Shown piece by piece: positions 1-9,999 of a stretch of 64,000 nucleotides of DNA; the first letter of the stretch is position 1, and each line of letters starts with the position of its first letter. Position numbers and translations under genes: made by a program. The stretch covers positions 744,001-808,000 of the forward strand of contig JABWDB010000021.1 of NCBI GenBank assembly GCA_019614645.1, written 5' to 3'. A model generated the notes under the pieces. The model worked only from the letters and a program-made list of their open reading frames with translations. It did no database searches and was not told the DNA's origin. This DNA is from Stratiolaelaps scimitus (lineage: Eukaryota; Arthropoda; Arachnida; Mesostigmata; Laelapidae).

Positions 1-1670
1 TAGATAAATACAGAAGCAAGACGGACGATGAAACATGGGCCAGCGGCCAACCAATTGCTGGGAAGGTCCACCCAGTGTAAAACGGGAGGAGTCTCACACT
101 TCTTGACCATCTGCTCATTGTGTTTGGGTTGAGTCACTTGCGCCGTTGGCTCCCTTCGAGCGAACTCTTCTCCTCTCCGTGGGACACAGCGGCAGACTGA
201 GGTCTAAGAGCAACATCATGGGTGGGCAAAAGAAGCTCTCGTTGTTGAGTCTCCCTCTTTAGATTGGTCTTCTTTGCTTCACATAGTGGTCGTTCAACGT
301 TGTGGGCTGTCATCCCCGTTACGTCCCCTATTGAAACGTTCCCGCTTGCGAACCGACTGCAGCAGTTCCCCAGTTTCTCCCCCTCACTGCAACATTTCCC
401 AGACTCAGCCTTTCAACCCTAAGCATAACGGTGGTAGCGGTGGTGGTGTCACCGATGATGATTTTGGTGCTCCTCACTGCTTATTCTCGTTCCTCTCCTC
501 TGCTTTGGGGCCTCTTTCTCCCCTCTTGTCGCCTCGGCCGAGGTCCACTGTTGCGACCGAGCGGAAGTTGGTCGGCGCGTGAGGGGCATACACACGTCGT
601 ACTTCTCTGGCGGCAGGCACAAGCAGAGGCAGATAGACCCCCCAGCACGCACCACAGGAGTGCATCGTTAACACTAGCGCCTATCAGCCGTCTTATAGGA
701 ATCTAAGGCACTCTATGATCACTCTAGTGTGTACTTGCCCCAGTGAGACCTCCCTATACAGTCCAACTGACAGAATTGCCAGTGTTGGCAGGAAAAAAAG
801 TAAAGTTGGTTAGTGAGGTGCACAATACGTTTTCTTTTCGGCCCACTACTGATATCGCTGCCCGTCGTGTAGACTACACATAAGTAAAGTGATAAATATA
901 TAAAATGAATAATCATTTGTTTGGTGTTAACTAATCAAATGTGATCGAATCAATGAAATAAGAGCATCGGCGGTGAACGACTGAATGTAATTACTACGTG
1001 CAATCTCTTATGACATTTACACAATTGACAATTACACAGAATAGTCTCTTGAATGCCGATCTGTTTGCTAATCGTCATGAGACCGTTTGAGCATTTCTTG
1101 TCAGAGCACATTAATGCCACGTTTACGGTTTGTTTTTTTCGTTGTTAAAAAAACCGTCACTCTATTACAGCAGTGTTGCAGTACATGTACTGTAAATAAA
1201 CAAAGAGACAGAGAAACATTATGAATGAACAGTCTTCTAATTTGCAGCGAACTTGACGTCTGACTTCATCAGTGTAACTGGTGCCAGAGGTAGTGGTCGG
1301 AAACGTTATGTCATTTTGGCTAAAGGTTACCCGCCGATACTGTAATTAGCCCCGATCCATCAAAGTAATTGCGTGTCGCAATGCTTCTATGTCGTATATT
1401 CATACTATTATATATCGATTTCTGTTGTGACGTAACCGCCAGTGCAGTAGTTCTCCTAGATGGATTGAGACAGATAGTCATTTGCATCTCATATGCGAAG
1501 CACATGGGCACTTGAGCGCGCGGACTCTGCGGTGTGAACATAGCAGTAAAGGTCTCACTGGTGCAAAGTCCCTCGACGATCTATGTGTTTAGTATAGTGT
1601 ACATGCTATGATATGATATATGCAATAAGGGCAACTCAATCGAAACGACAAGCTAAAATGAGTTAGACAG
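1..1670. other. Unassigned sequence, no gene recognised
   Basis: I see no exon, RNA gene or transposon signature that I can defend here. Bases 250-700 are somewhat GC-richer and hold overlapping short frames on both strands, which is typical of chance openings. A DETW-like tetrapeptide can be read near base 28, but nothing around it extends a mariner similarity. Confidence 0.5.
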
Positions 1671-1752
1671 GGCACCGTCTTATGAAGTCTTATGCCGAAA
1701 GCAGTTTTATCGTGGACTGAGTTAAATGTTGGCTGTGGGGCAGCCCGGAAAA
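1671..1752 (+). repeat. SINE fragment (body and 3' end)
   Basis: This piece carries the 3' two-thirds of the dispersed SINE-like family described at 48205-48367. Shared blocks, in order, are CCGTCTTATGAAG, TATGCCGAAAGCAG, GTTAAATGTTGGCTG and CAGCCCGGAAAA. The head with the B box is missing, so the copy is 5' truncated. Between the blocks it has small insertions relative to the other copies. I found no convincing target-site duplication. The match to three other copies in the window is direct sequence evidence; assignment to a SINE class is inference from the whole family. Confidence 0.7.
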
Positions 1753-2067
1753 TTTATTAAAGATAGGATGTTCATTTGGCGACAATGTTGTACGACCGCT
1801 TTTTTGCTAACGAATTCTAAAATACCGAGAGCGTCATAAGAAAATGTGTGGCCTTGTTGATGGTTCATTCGATGACACTGGTAGCTTTAGTGATTAGTAA
1901 TTCAATTTTGGCACGGCTATTTACCGCAGCTGCAGCAGTGGTTAGTAAGCATGTTGATTTGGATGAACAACCAACATAACACCCATTCAAATGTGGAAGC
2001 ATTATTTATTACCACATATGAAACTTCACCAACCAACAACATGTTCATGCATATTTAATCTAATATA
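1753..2067. other. Unassigned sequence
   Basis: Between the SINE fragment and the mariner element I see nothing recognisable. Confidence 0.5.
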
Positions 2068-2069
2068 TA

Positions 2070-2094
2070 TTAGGGCATATGGTTCGAACTTTCG
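2070..2094 (+). repeat. Mariner terminal inverted repeat, left
   Basis: Matches the reverse complement of 3330-3354 at 23 of 25 positions, differing at repeat positions 6 and 10. Preceded by TA. This end lies beyond the transposase stop codon. In the family the transposase binds these ends. Confidence 0.9.
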
Positions 2095-2156
2095 TCTCCT
2101 TAATTGCCAATAACTTTTGAACTAAACGAGTTAGAAAAAAGATCTTTTGGTATGAG

Positions 2157-3209
2157 TTAGAGGTACTCTCCAGCTTTATTGACACACCGATTCCAGCGCT
2201 CTGGGAGTTTTGAAATAGCCAAATATTTACCATTTGCATTTCCATATATAATTTCGGTATCTATTGCTTTTGTGAGTAAGTCGACGGTTGCATATGGAAC
2301 CCCACCTATTGCCCTTTTTAATGCATGGAAACAACCATAATCACATGGGCTTAAATCAGGAGAATATGGGGGTTGATGCCATCGCTCAATATTGTTCTCC
2401 TCCATCCAGGCCGTAATTTCAGCAGTGCGGTGAGGTCTTGCGTTGTCGTCGAGAAACCACACTCGGTGCTGTCGATCCCCACGCAATTTGTTCATCAATC
2501 CCTTCAAGAAGCCGAGATATCGGGGAGCATTGAGTTTTTCGTTTGCCGCTAATATTTCGTAATAGCAAACACCCTTGATATCCAGAGCGAGTATCATCAA
2601 CACCTTTCGTCCGAATCTATCTGGCACTGCCACAGACTTTGCCGCTTCACCTTGTCGGAGCCACTGTTTTGCTTGGTCCTTCTCAGGGGGTCTATCCAGG
2701 CTAACCCATGTCTCGTCTATCGACACGGTGTGCTCTAAGCGACTGGTTTGTTGCGTATAAGTCTTCAAATTAAATGTCGAACACTCTACACGCATTTTCA
2801 TTTGGTCAGCACTCAGTTTATGGAAAACCCATTTTTCATTGATTTTCTTCTTCTTCAGTATATTGGTGATAATTTTATAACACGTTGTCCGAAGAATCAA
2901 AGTTTCAGCCGACAATGACCCCGTGGACCAAGCTCTAGTTTGCTCAAAAGCTGCCTTGATTCTTTCAATCCGTTCGTCCCTTGTCGCACCTGATTTCTGG
3001 TCCCCTCCTCGGTGGTCATCGGTGTCCAAATTTCCACTGTTAAATCGCTTGCACCAATTTTGCACCGTTCGCAGGCATAAGGCAGACCTACCGTACACCT
3101 TCACTAATTGTCGATGGATTTCAGCTGGAGGGTATTTTTGGAGAAACAAAAACTTGATGTTTTCCCGTTGATTTTTGGGGGAATTTGAACTTTCTGCTGC
3201 AGTGTCCAT
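2157..3209 (-). CDS. Mariner transposase, intact DD34D reading frame
   Basis: A 350-residue transposase that would cut the element out at its inverted repeats and insert it at TA sites in the nucleus. The first ATG is at 3209 (start MDTAAESSNSPKN); the frame stays open upstream to a GTG at 3254, but the ATG gives the normal family length of about 345. Residues of roughly 10-60 form the N-terminal helix-turn-helix region (QLVKVYGRSALCLRTVQNWC). A WVFHKL sequence near residue 127 corresponds to the family WVPHEL motif, with P changed to F. The catalytic aspartates are D165 in SIDETWV, D255 in FLDDNARPH and D290 in YSPDLSPCDY, with exactly 34 residues between the last two. No frameshift or stop is seen. 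Only weak divergence from canonical motifs (SPCDYGCF instead of SDYHLF) is odd. It is probably a functional or recently functional protein; subfamily was not assigned. Confidence 0.93.
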   Translation of the reverse strand: MDTAAESSNSPKNQRENIKFLFLQKYPPAEIHRQLVKVYGRSALCLRTVQNWCKRFNSGNLDTDDHRGGDQKSGATRDERIERIKAAFEQTRAWSTGSLSAETLILRTTCYKIITNILKKKKINEKWVFHKLSADQMKMRVECSTFNLKTYTQQTSRLEHTVSIDETWVSLDRPPEKDQAKQWLRQGEAAKSVAVPDRFGRKVLMILALDIKGVCYYEILAANEKLNAPRYLGFLKGLMNKLRGDRQHRVWFLDDNARPHRTAEITAWMEENNIERWHQPPYSPDLSPCDYGCFHALKRAIGGVPYATVDLLTKAIDTEIIYGNANGKYLAISKLPERWNRCVNKAGEYL

Positions 3210-3329
3210 CTTTCTGATCGTATCGAAACCACTCAGTGTTCGAAAGAAAGCCACGTTCCTGGCGCGTGCCTACTCCAAAAATGAACGCATTGTGTAGCGT
3301 AGTTCGGGCTGTGCGCCATCCGAAAGGCG

Positions 3330-3354
3330 CGAAAGTTCGAACCAGATGTCCTAA
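3330..3354 (-). repeat. Mariner terminal inverted repeat, right
   Basis: Partner of 2070-2094, followed by the TA duplication at 3355-3356. It lies about 120 bp upstream of the transposase ATG. Confidence 0.9.
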
Positions 3355-3356
3355 TA

Positions 3357-6300
3357 TATACGCTATAGTGACCTTGAACTTAGCACTGCGAAGTGCTTTA
3401 AATTTAGATTATCAATAAAGGGCACTCATGAATCAGCAGCACATGCACACAGACTAATTTGCATAACGCTTAAGGCTTAGACGGCATCGGTTATTGCGTT
3501 GATGGGGCGGGCAATGTTAACAGGAAAGCGTCGCTTTCATGTCCTTCCCTTGCAACTTCTTCAAGAGTGCTCGTTCATCCGCACGAAAGCACAATTAAGA
3601 AAATAAAAACATCAGACGCTACCTCTTTTCTGCCTCCGGGGTATACGGAGAGGGATGACCGGCTTCCACATTCCTCAAACTCAGAGAACATGTTTCTTAA
3701 GTAAAACACATCCAAAGCGAAATGCGGATCATTTCTTTAGCTAAAGGCGTGTATGCCATGTAACTTTCGAAAGGTCCCAGAAGGCGCAGTGCGAGTTACA
3801 GTGTGGTGCAAAAAGTCGCGTACAAAAAAGAAGAGAACATCCTCAGGTGGGTGAGTCGAACAAGTATTTTGGACAAGTGGATGAATGAGCGTTTGCTCAA
3901 AGTCCTCCCCTATATCAACTAACATTTGATAGCGTGATTAAACAACTACCGATTTGTTTTCGATTGGTATAAGCCATCATATAATATCATTCCTCTCTCA
4001 TCCGTCTCACTTGCACACTTTGCCAACTGAAGAGTTTATACTTAGTATAGATTTAGTATATACTTAGAGTGCATTGTAGTGAAGACAGACTTATTTAACC
4101 AGTATGTGAGGTAAGACAGAGAAATTAATGACATTTACAATCTGTGCCCTAGTTTGTCCTTGATCATTTCTTTAAATTTTTGTCTCAATTGTCTAAATGC
4201 TCTTTTGGTCCCACCAACATTTTTTTTACATCTAATACTAAATAAATGTTTGTTTCTTCTGAAGTTAATGGCCTTTTGTACGGCTGCATGATCAAAACTA
4301 ATAACACTGCTAAACTTTTGCCTAACGGTAACAAATCAGCTTCTACAACGATTTCGACTTTGATTTAAAATTACCCACGTTACCCAAGAGGTGATGCCGA
4401 ATACACCGTCTAGCCGCTAAGCGTATGCAGATTCTTACGCCAAGGCGTCGCACTGGTTGACATGTCACTCGTGAGCTACTATCAGTCGCTCACTCAATTG
4501 TCTTAATGATGTATTGCAAAATGTGTGTGTGCGCGGGTTCCTGTGTTCTTGCAAGCCCTTGAGATTTATCATGAGTAGACTGAAAAACGAAGTCCTAACC
4601 CACACATTCTACGCCGTAGTCGTAGAAGCTGCTGTAGAGGCAGCGGTGGTGGTTGTCTGCACGCGTCTGTTAGGTGCTGTGTCTGTGTAGCCAGCCAACC
4701 GATCGGCCGGTCACTAGACGCATTGAACCAGCCGCCAGTGTCATATATCATCATTGGATAGCTCGATGTCCGCGCTCCAATTACCACGTCGGCCTTCCTT
4801 CTCGAGCCAAGGAACGCGCCGATGCCGCCTCAACCCACAGCCACTACGTCGATTCCGTTTTCCCCTCTGGCCCTTCTAACACTAAACCTATCCGCACCCC
4901 CACGTTGCTGCTCCACCATCACCCCATCCTTCTCCACATCTCCCCTGTGCTGCCGCAGCTCTTCGCGACCAGCTCAGTCGCTTGCCGATCAGCGGGGCCG
5001 TTCGGCCGTTCTCTATACCCATCTCCGCCAACAACCCTCCTGTCCTCCGATCGACTAGTGTCTGTAAGTGTTCCACGCATGGATGATATATTAGCCGAGG
5101 CCAACATTTAAATATGCAGTTAATGGTCGAGTAAGGAAGGGTTCGTTCTGGGGGCATCTTTGACGGTGACGCTCTTCTACGTGCGGCCCCTCTTCGTCTT
5201 TCTTCATGCCCCTCGCTCGGCTTCACTCTCGTAGCTCCGCTCATTTGTCCAGTGGAGCCATCTTTCTCGACCATTCCTATCCTCTCTTTCTCTCTCCCAC
5301 AAACCCCAAAGCACGGCGCGCCGTCATTTGATGTTGGCTAAGAAAGGAGTGTTGGGAGAGATAGCATACTACCATCACCGTGCCGTAGCACTGGCCTGTC
5401 CCGGAAGCACAGCATCGAGTAGCCTTGGGCAGTGTCAGTCATGGAGGGCGGCTCCTTGGGGATCGGTTAGGAGGGCGCTGGGGCGAGACGAGCCAGACTG
5501 TACGTATAGCAAACAGCTAGCTATTATAGCTCACTGGCGATCCCGGTTGGAGGGCTAGTACTACTACCACAGCCGCTCTCAATCTTCTAACATCTAACTA
5601 GTTCAGAGAGAAGCGAACCAGGATCTCAACCTTAAATTCGAAAGCATCCAGAAGGTCGGCATGTCCTGTAACTCGACGCTTGCTAAGGCCGTCAAAGTGC
5701 TAAGATCAAGGGTTACCGAAGTGTCTCAGACGATTTGCTCGGCTGCGAACTCAGGTGATGTCCCCGAGAGAAACTCAAACCTCCTGAGTGAAATGAATGC
5801 TTCATCGCCCGTGGATCAGGCTTCGTGACAGGACATGCTGCGTGCAAACAAATCGATCAATATTGTTGTGATTTGCTCTATATGTAGGTTATTACATGTC
5901 AGTTACCAAGTAACATGCAGCTACAAGATTTTGTGAATATGCCACCTACTGCGATTGTAATTTTTCTGTGCCTTCTCTGCATAATCATATAAAATCGTCA
6001 CATTACAAATCAAGAAGATCAACGATTGATGGCGACAGCAATGGCGAGTGACGTGATGGTCCAACTTCACTCAAAACACTGTGGTAGCCGTTTTACTGCA
6101 TCAGAGCTCAGCAGCAATCAACAGGTTTATTTGCATTTTGCTGACTAACATTAAGCGTGCTCAACACATAAGTGTATTGTTGTTTATAATATTTGCCTAA
6201 AATATCAATCACGAAATAAATAGTATACCATATTTGCCTCCTCCTTCATTCTCAGAACCAATTGCCTTCTCTTTCATTGGTCTTTCTGTAGACAGATAGC

Positions 6301-6776
6301 GATATGCACAGACAGCCACCATCCCCGAAGAGCTTCGCCAATGCGAAAATGTGGGGGACGTCGGGATGTCCTAGGGGCGTCTGGATCTGTTGTGGATGCG
6401 ACTGCCACTTAAGTCCCTCCTCTGTGCCATCAGTACCGCTAACGTCGCCGGGTTTAGTGGCGCGTGCAACGCGGACGAGAAGGCCCGGCTACTGCCGCAG
6501 CAGCTGTCTTCACTCCAAGAGGAGGGAGTTGCTCGCACGGTTCCACGACCCGATTGCCCACGATATCCAAAGAGGCAATGGGACAACGGCGGCAGTGGTG
6601 GCGGTGGCAGCAGTATCCGAGACGACCTAAGGCGACAACAACGAAAGTGACTATGGTCCAGCCGTCATAGGAACGTAGCCGTGTACCACGCACGTTGCCG
6701 TCCGGAACGTCTTAGAGAGACGGCCGGCCAGCCGGCTAGCGTCGAAGCTACTGTAGAGAACCCTGTTTCAGCAGTG

Positions 6777-6808
<32 letters not shown>

Positions 6809-7659
6809 TGGCACTAGCACCCGATCCAAGACTGGTACCAGAGCCATGCCGTTATATTAGCGACGCCATGAAATGCATCATTGACTCTTCTTATTGGGGC
6901 AAACCACCCAGGGCGCTCTTCTCGCCCTTTCTCGTTTCTCTCTCTAACTCTCGACACTTTCCCACGACGTTCTGTGGGTGCGACGACTCGGCTTTCTGCA
7001 ATGGCGACCTTTGGGGATTAGGGATCCTCATGGGGTTAAGTTAAGAAATTCTCGCTTCGCCGACGGTGACTCAGAGTAGTTACTTCGGTGCTAAGGACAC
7101 CATGAAGGAAGCAATGGTGGGGGAACATGTGAGGCATGCTGTCGTTGAATATCCATGGAAAGCTCAAGTCGAGCATTGAATTAAGGTAAGCACGTAGAGC
7201 GAATGCAGAAGAAATATAAGTGTCTCTGCGTCTGTCTATCCGTCGACGGGATGTGTGTTTCAAGTAGCCGATAGCCGGTGGAAGTAGAAAGGAAAGTCAA
7301 CTCATATAGTGTGCCAACGTAGTCCTGCTTCCAACAGAACGAAACTCAGAAGAATCATATAATGCAGCCAAGCCGAATGTGAAGTTATGTTGTCCTCAAG
7401 GGAAAAGAGAGCAGACTTAGACATAAAAGCCGACGATCAACTACGAAAGTCATGTGTGTGTATGACATATTCTTCTTGGCATATTCGCAACCAAATTTGC
7501 TTGGATTCGGAACGTAATGGTAGAGAGAGAGGGAGAGGAAATATTCGAGACATTCGCCTGCATTGATATGTTTGTTATTTACATATGGTACACATACCTA
7601 TATGGATTTGGTTATTTATCTAATTTTCAGTTGCGTACTGTGAATGACAAATTCGTTTG
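3357..7659. other. Unassigned sequence with two GC-richer blocks
   Basis: No gene recognised. Two GC-richer blocks, about 4560-5560 and 6300-7030, have overlapping frames of up to 145 residues on both strands with no family signature and no supporting splice structure. They could be promoter, untranslated or lncRNA sequence, but nothing in the sequence decides this. A GA microsatellite lies at 6779-6805. The rest is AT-rich and featureless to me. Confidence 0.4.
6779..6805. repeat. (GA)n microsatellite
   Basis: An uninterrupted GA run of 27 bp. Confidence 0.95.
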
Positions 7660-7773
7660 ACACATCGCGCCGTAGAAGGAAACCCTTTTACTACAGAATA
7701 CACTACAGCCCCTAATTCCGCAATCACATATACAGAATATATTGACAGAATTATATGTTCGAAGAATCCTGAA
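7660..7773 (-). repeat. Diverged direct repeat A, 3' side of RT relic
   Basis: Aligns along its length with 9144-9257 in the same orientation. Shared blocks include ACACATCGCGCC, GAATAC, AATCAC and ATATTCGAA-like sequence, and the alignment needs few gaps. It lies directly downstream of the reverse-transcriptase relic in the relic's own orientation. In that orientation it can be read as a decayed continuation of the protein (a GIR tripeptide where relatives have GGLGIR). It may therefore be the C-terminal coding end of the retroelement rather than a true terminal repeat. Confidence 0.7.
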
Positions 7774-7825
7774 TTTCGAACGCGTTATATACGATATGCA
7801 TTTTGCAATACGTTATGAATGATTT

Positions 7826-9040
7826 TCACGAGATCGTAATCCTGATGTGTTGTAACCTGCATGCGAGAATGACACTCTACACAGTACTCTTTTCGTGGGC
7901 TTATAGTATAAGGGTAACATGATCAGGCTGTCATCGAGTGACAGAGGAGCCGGTTCGCTGACGTTTGGCTCGCGAGCAGCCCCCAAGCTATTAGAGAATT
8001 TCTCAGGGGGCATGGAGAGTCGCGGGTGCCATCCGGCACTATGGATGCAAGTAAGACCCAAATGCAGTCCTAGGGGCTGACCGCCTATCACGCGCGTACC
8101 TGATGAGAGAGATTGACGTATGTCTGCCATGTGTTGTTGGTCACTCTGGTCACCAGAGATTAGAGAATTTTCACACTGTTGTGGGATTATTGTCAACCTT
8201 TTTTTAATAACCACCACAACGTTCACGGTACTGCTTTCGCCTTGCTTTGTAGGACAGACTCATGCGCACACCAATGCACCAAGCCACCGGGCTCGACGTC
8301 GTAAACCTACTCCTTTACATACAAGCGGCTTGATTATATAAATGCAGACGTCAACAAGAGCTTTATCTTGGGTGCAATCCTTTAGATAAACTGACGAGAT
8401 GTCGGATGTGAAGGCCCATAAGTCCTTTATAGGAAGGCAAAAGAGGACCGAACCTTGCTGGACACAGGAACCATACAGAATTGTTCTTCCTTCCGCTATT
8501 GAAAGCACACTCAATTAAAAGCGCACATTTCTCACCGTAAGGCGGTGTCGGTGGGGCGCAGATTCCGTTGCATTCTGGAACATTTAATCACGCACCATAT
8601 TGACGCATTCCGAAGGGCTAGTTTCACCAAAAATTTGTTGCTTTGGCACTGGGCTTCATTCGCGCAGTTTCTTTTGACACCCTCTTGGGACAGTTCATAA
8701 GCCCGGAAAACTGTGTCTATTTCTCTTTTCAGGGCCATCAAATGTCTTAATGTTAGTTACCAGGTAGCGCCGAATGCCACCGTTAGAACTTATGAGTGGA
8801 GTCAAAGTACTACAGTAAAGGAGATTCTGAATGTACTTGGGGACAGTCAACATTGACCACAGTCTCGCGAAAATCAGCCAGTAACCAATGAAGGAGTGTT
8901 TCTTGGTTTTCCCCTTTGCTTAAAGCGTCGCGTAGGTGGCGCGGTCGGAACCCATCAAGGTTCCCAGCTGATGAACGCGAAAACGTCCGGACTGCCGCGT
9001 TGATCTCGGGGGCATACCCAAATTCTATCGTCGCCAGCAG
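7826..9040 (-). pseudogene. Non-LTR-type reverse transcriptase relic
   Basis: A decayed reverse transcriptase that once copied a retroelement RNA. Reading minus-strand pieces in order gives the landmarks of one retroelement RT family. At 9016-8837 the frame contains INAAVRTFSRSSAGNLDGF and RPRHLRDAL (family: SFP-GSAGG-DGLRPQHL). At 8845-8695 it reads LTPLISSNGGIRRYLVTN (family: L-AL-K--GGIRPIAVG). At 8738-8532 it reads GVKRNCANEA then KFLVKLALRNAS (family: GVK-G-EAA and motif A VKLDFRNAFN; the catalytic Asp is lost). At about 8480-8350 it reads SCVQQGSVLFCLP then SSVYLKDC (family: VQQGDPLGPLLFC and motif C YLDD, now YLKD). At 8220-7826 it reads LTIIPQQCEN, GGQPLGLHLG and SLIMLPLYYKPTKRVL (family: GL-LN--KCE, LLG-PLG, HDALFLLK-PKLLY). 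At least three frameshifts and a SINE fragment at 8219-8310 break it. Clearly non-functional. The motif order is seen directly; the exact clade is not decided. Confidence 0.8.
8219..8310 (-). repeat. SINE fragment with A-box-like head, internally deleted
   Basis: On the minus strand it contains GTGGCTTGGTGCATTGG followed by TGTGCGCATGAG, resembling the A-box and D-arm part of a tRNA. It then passes directly into GGCGAAAGCAGTACCGTG, the body block of the other copies. The B-box segment present at 44901 and 48205 is deleted, and the 3' end after the CCGTGAACGTT block is missing. It sits between the motif C piece and the KCE-like piece of the reverse-transcriptase relic, so it inserted into, or was rearranged into, that relic. 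Confidence 0.6.
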
Positions 9041-9143
9041 CTGACGATGGACGCACGGATAAATTAAGGGCCGCGGGCGGACCTTATTTCATCATTAATT
9101 TTATCTGGCTTCAGATGAGTGCTGCGTGCTACAAAATTGATTA

Positions 9144-9257
9144 ACACATCGCGCCTTAGCAGAAAACCGTTCTGGTATTGAATACGCAGCACAGCCTAAT
9201 CGCGTAATCACGTATGCACAATATACTGGTAGAAATATATATTCGAATAATTATGAA
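9144..9257 (-). repeat. Diverged direct repeat B, 5' side of RT relic
   Basis: Same-orientation partner of 7660-7773, about 1.48 kb away, on the other side of the reverse-transcriptase relic. It is either the 3' tail of a second retroelement copy placed head-to-tail, or a terminal repeat of one element. I favour the first, because translation of both repeats keeps similar residues. Confidence 0.65.
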
Positions 9258-9600
9258 TACGCTTAATGACTAATTGCCTGTGAAGATGCTGCAGTCTACT
9301 ATATCGTACCAACCCAGTTTGGCTAACAAAGGAGTACTTGAATTGAACTGAAAAGATACGATCGAGATTTCGTAAGGCGTCAAAAAGGATTTTCAACAGG
9401 CAAATATATATTAGACGAAATGATTTTCCAACCAATCATAGGGACAGATGATTCTAATGAATATTAATCAGTCTGTTTTTTTTAATTATTGGCAACGATC
9501 TAAAAAAGCTGACAAGCTCTTCTTTGCCACAAACCCCGTTTGGAAGAATGGCAGCTATAAGCTCTTCGAATATCCAATGGAATACCTTCTACCTGGGGCC
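9258..9600. other. Unassigned sequence
   Basis: Probably further decayed retroelement sequence upstream of repeat B, but no motif can be read with confidence. Confidence 0.3.
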
Positions 9601-9607
9601 TTCGACA

Positions 9608-9990
9608 TTTGATCACGGATGGAGCCGGTCCAAACAAAATATCAATTTGTGCCTTCAATTTCACAACTGATACTCCAGAATGAAGTTGCTGAAGTGCAAT
9701 TATACGTGATCGGAGCTATGATAAAACAAAACGAAATGATGTGGTTAATTGTGGCTATGGATTTTAACGGAATCGCCTTCTTTGGGCCCCTATCTGTATA
9801 CGGGGCTTGCCGCAAGTGTACGCGTGTGTGGCTTCACTTCGACAACGTCCGTCCCCATAAACCTGCCGTTGTAGAGGAGTTATGGCCGATATGGTGTCAT
9901 GTTGTGCAGTCCACCCGCATGTTCTCCTGATAGAAGCCCGCGAGACTTCCGTTGTTTTGGCCAAGTGCAGAGGAGCATAAATTCTTAGGG
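9608..9990 (+). pseudogene. Mariner transposase remnant, frameshifted and deleted
   Basis: A 3' half of a mariner transposase on the plus strand. WLIVAMDFNGIAFF at about 9741-9783 matches the strand before the second catalytic Asp (LALDIKGVCYYE in the intact copy; AMDFNGVCYYEIL in the 11.5-kb copy). About 20 residues are then missing. TRVWLHFDNVRPHKP at about 9819-9863 retains the second catalytic Asp (family HDNARPH). The frame ends at a TGA near 9928. Shifting frame recovers SPDRSPRDFRCF between about 9923 and 9960, the third catalytic region (family YSPDLAPSDYHLF). Sequence upstream of 9740 fits poorly, although FDHGW near 9610 may be the remains of the DETW region. No ends were found. Inactive. 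Confidence 0.7.
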
Positions 9991-9999
9991 ATCGTACCT

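Larger units (their letters stand above)
2068..3356 (-). mobile_element. Complete mariner (Tc1/mariner, DD34D) transposon
   Basis: A 1,285-bp element (2070-3354) flanked by TA dinucleotides at 2068-2069 and 3355-3356, the target duplication made by all mariner elements. The termini are inverted repeats of 25 bp (2070-2094 and 3330-3354) with only two mismatches; both contain GGTTCGAACTTTCG and begin TTAGG. Total length, repeat length and single-gene content match the usual mariner size of about 1.3 kb. Near-identical ends and an unbroken transposase suggest a comparatively young insertion, unlike the other two mariner remnants here. Whether it is active cannot be told from sequence. Confidence 0.93.

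Noticed and set aside
25..60. DDETW-like peptide suggesting another mariner piece at the start of the window
   Set aside because: No other mariner motif extends in either direction, so a four-residue match is not enough.
3210..3254. Longer transposase start at the upstream GTG
   Set aside because: The ATG at 3209 gives the usual family length, and an animal gene would not normally start at GTG.
4674..5274. Overlapping frames of 128-145 residues as a gene
   Set aside because: Both strands are open in several frames in GC-rich sequence, with no domain, signal or splice evidence.
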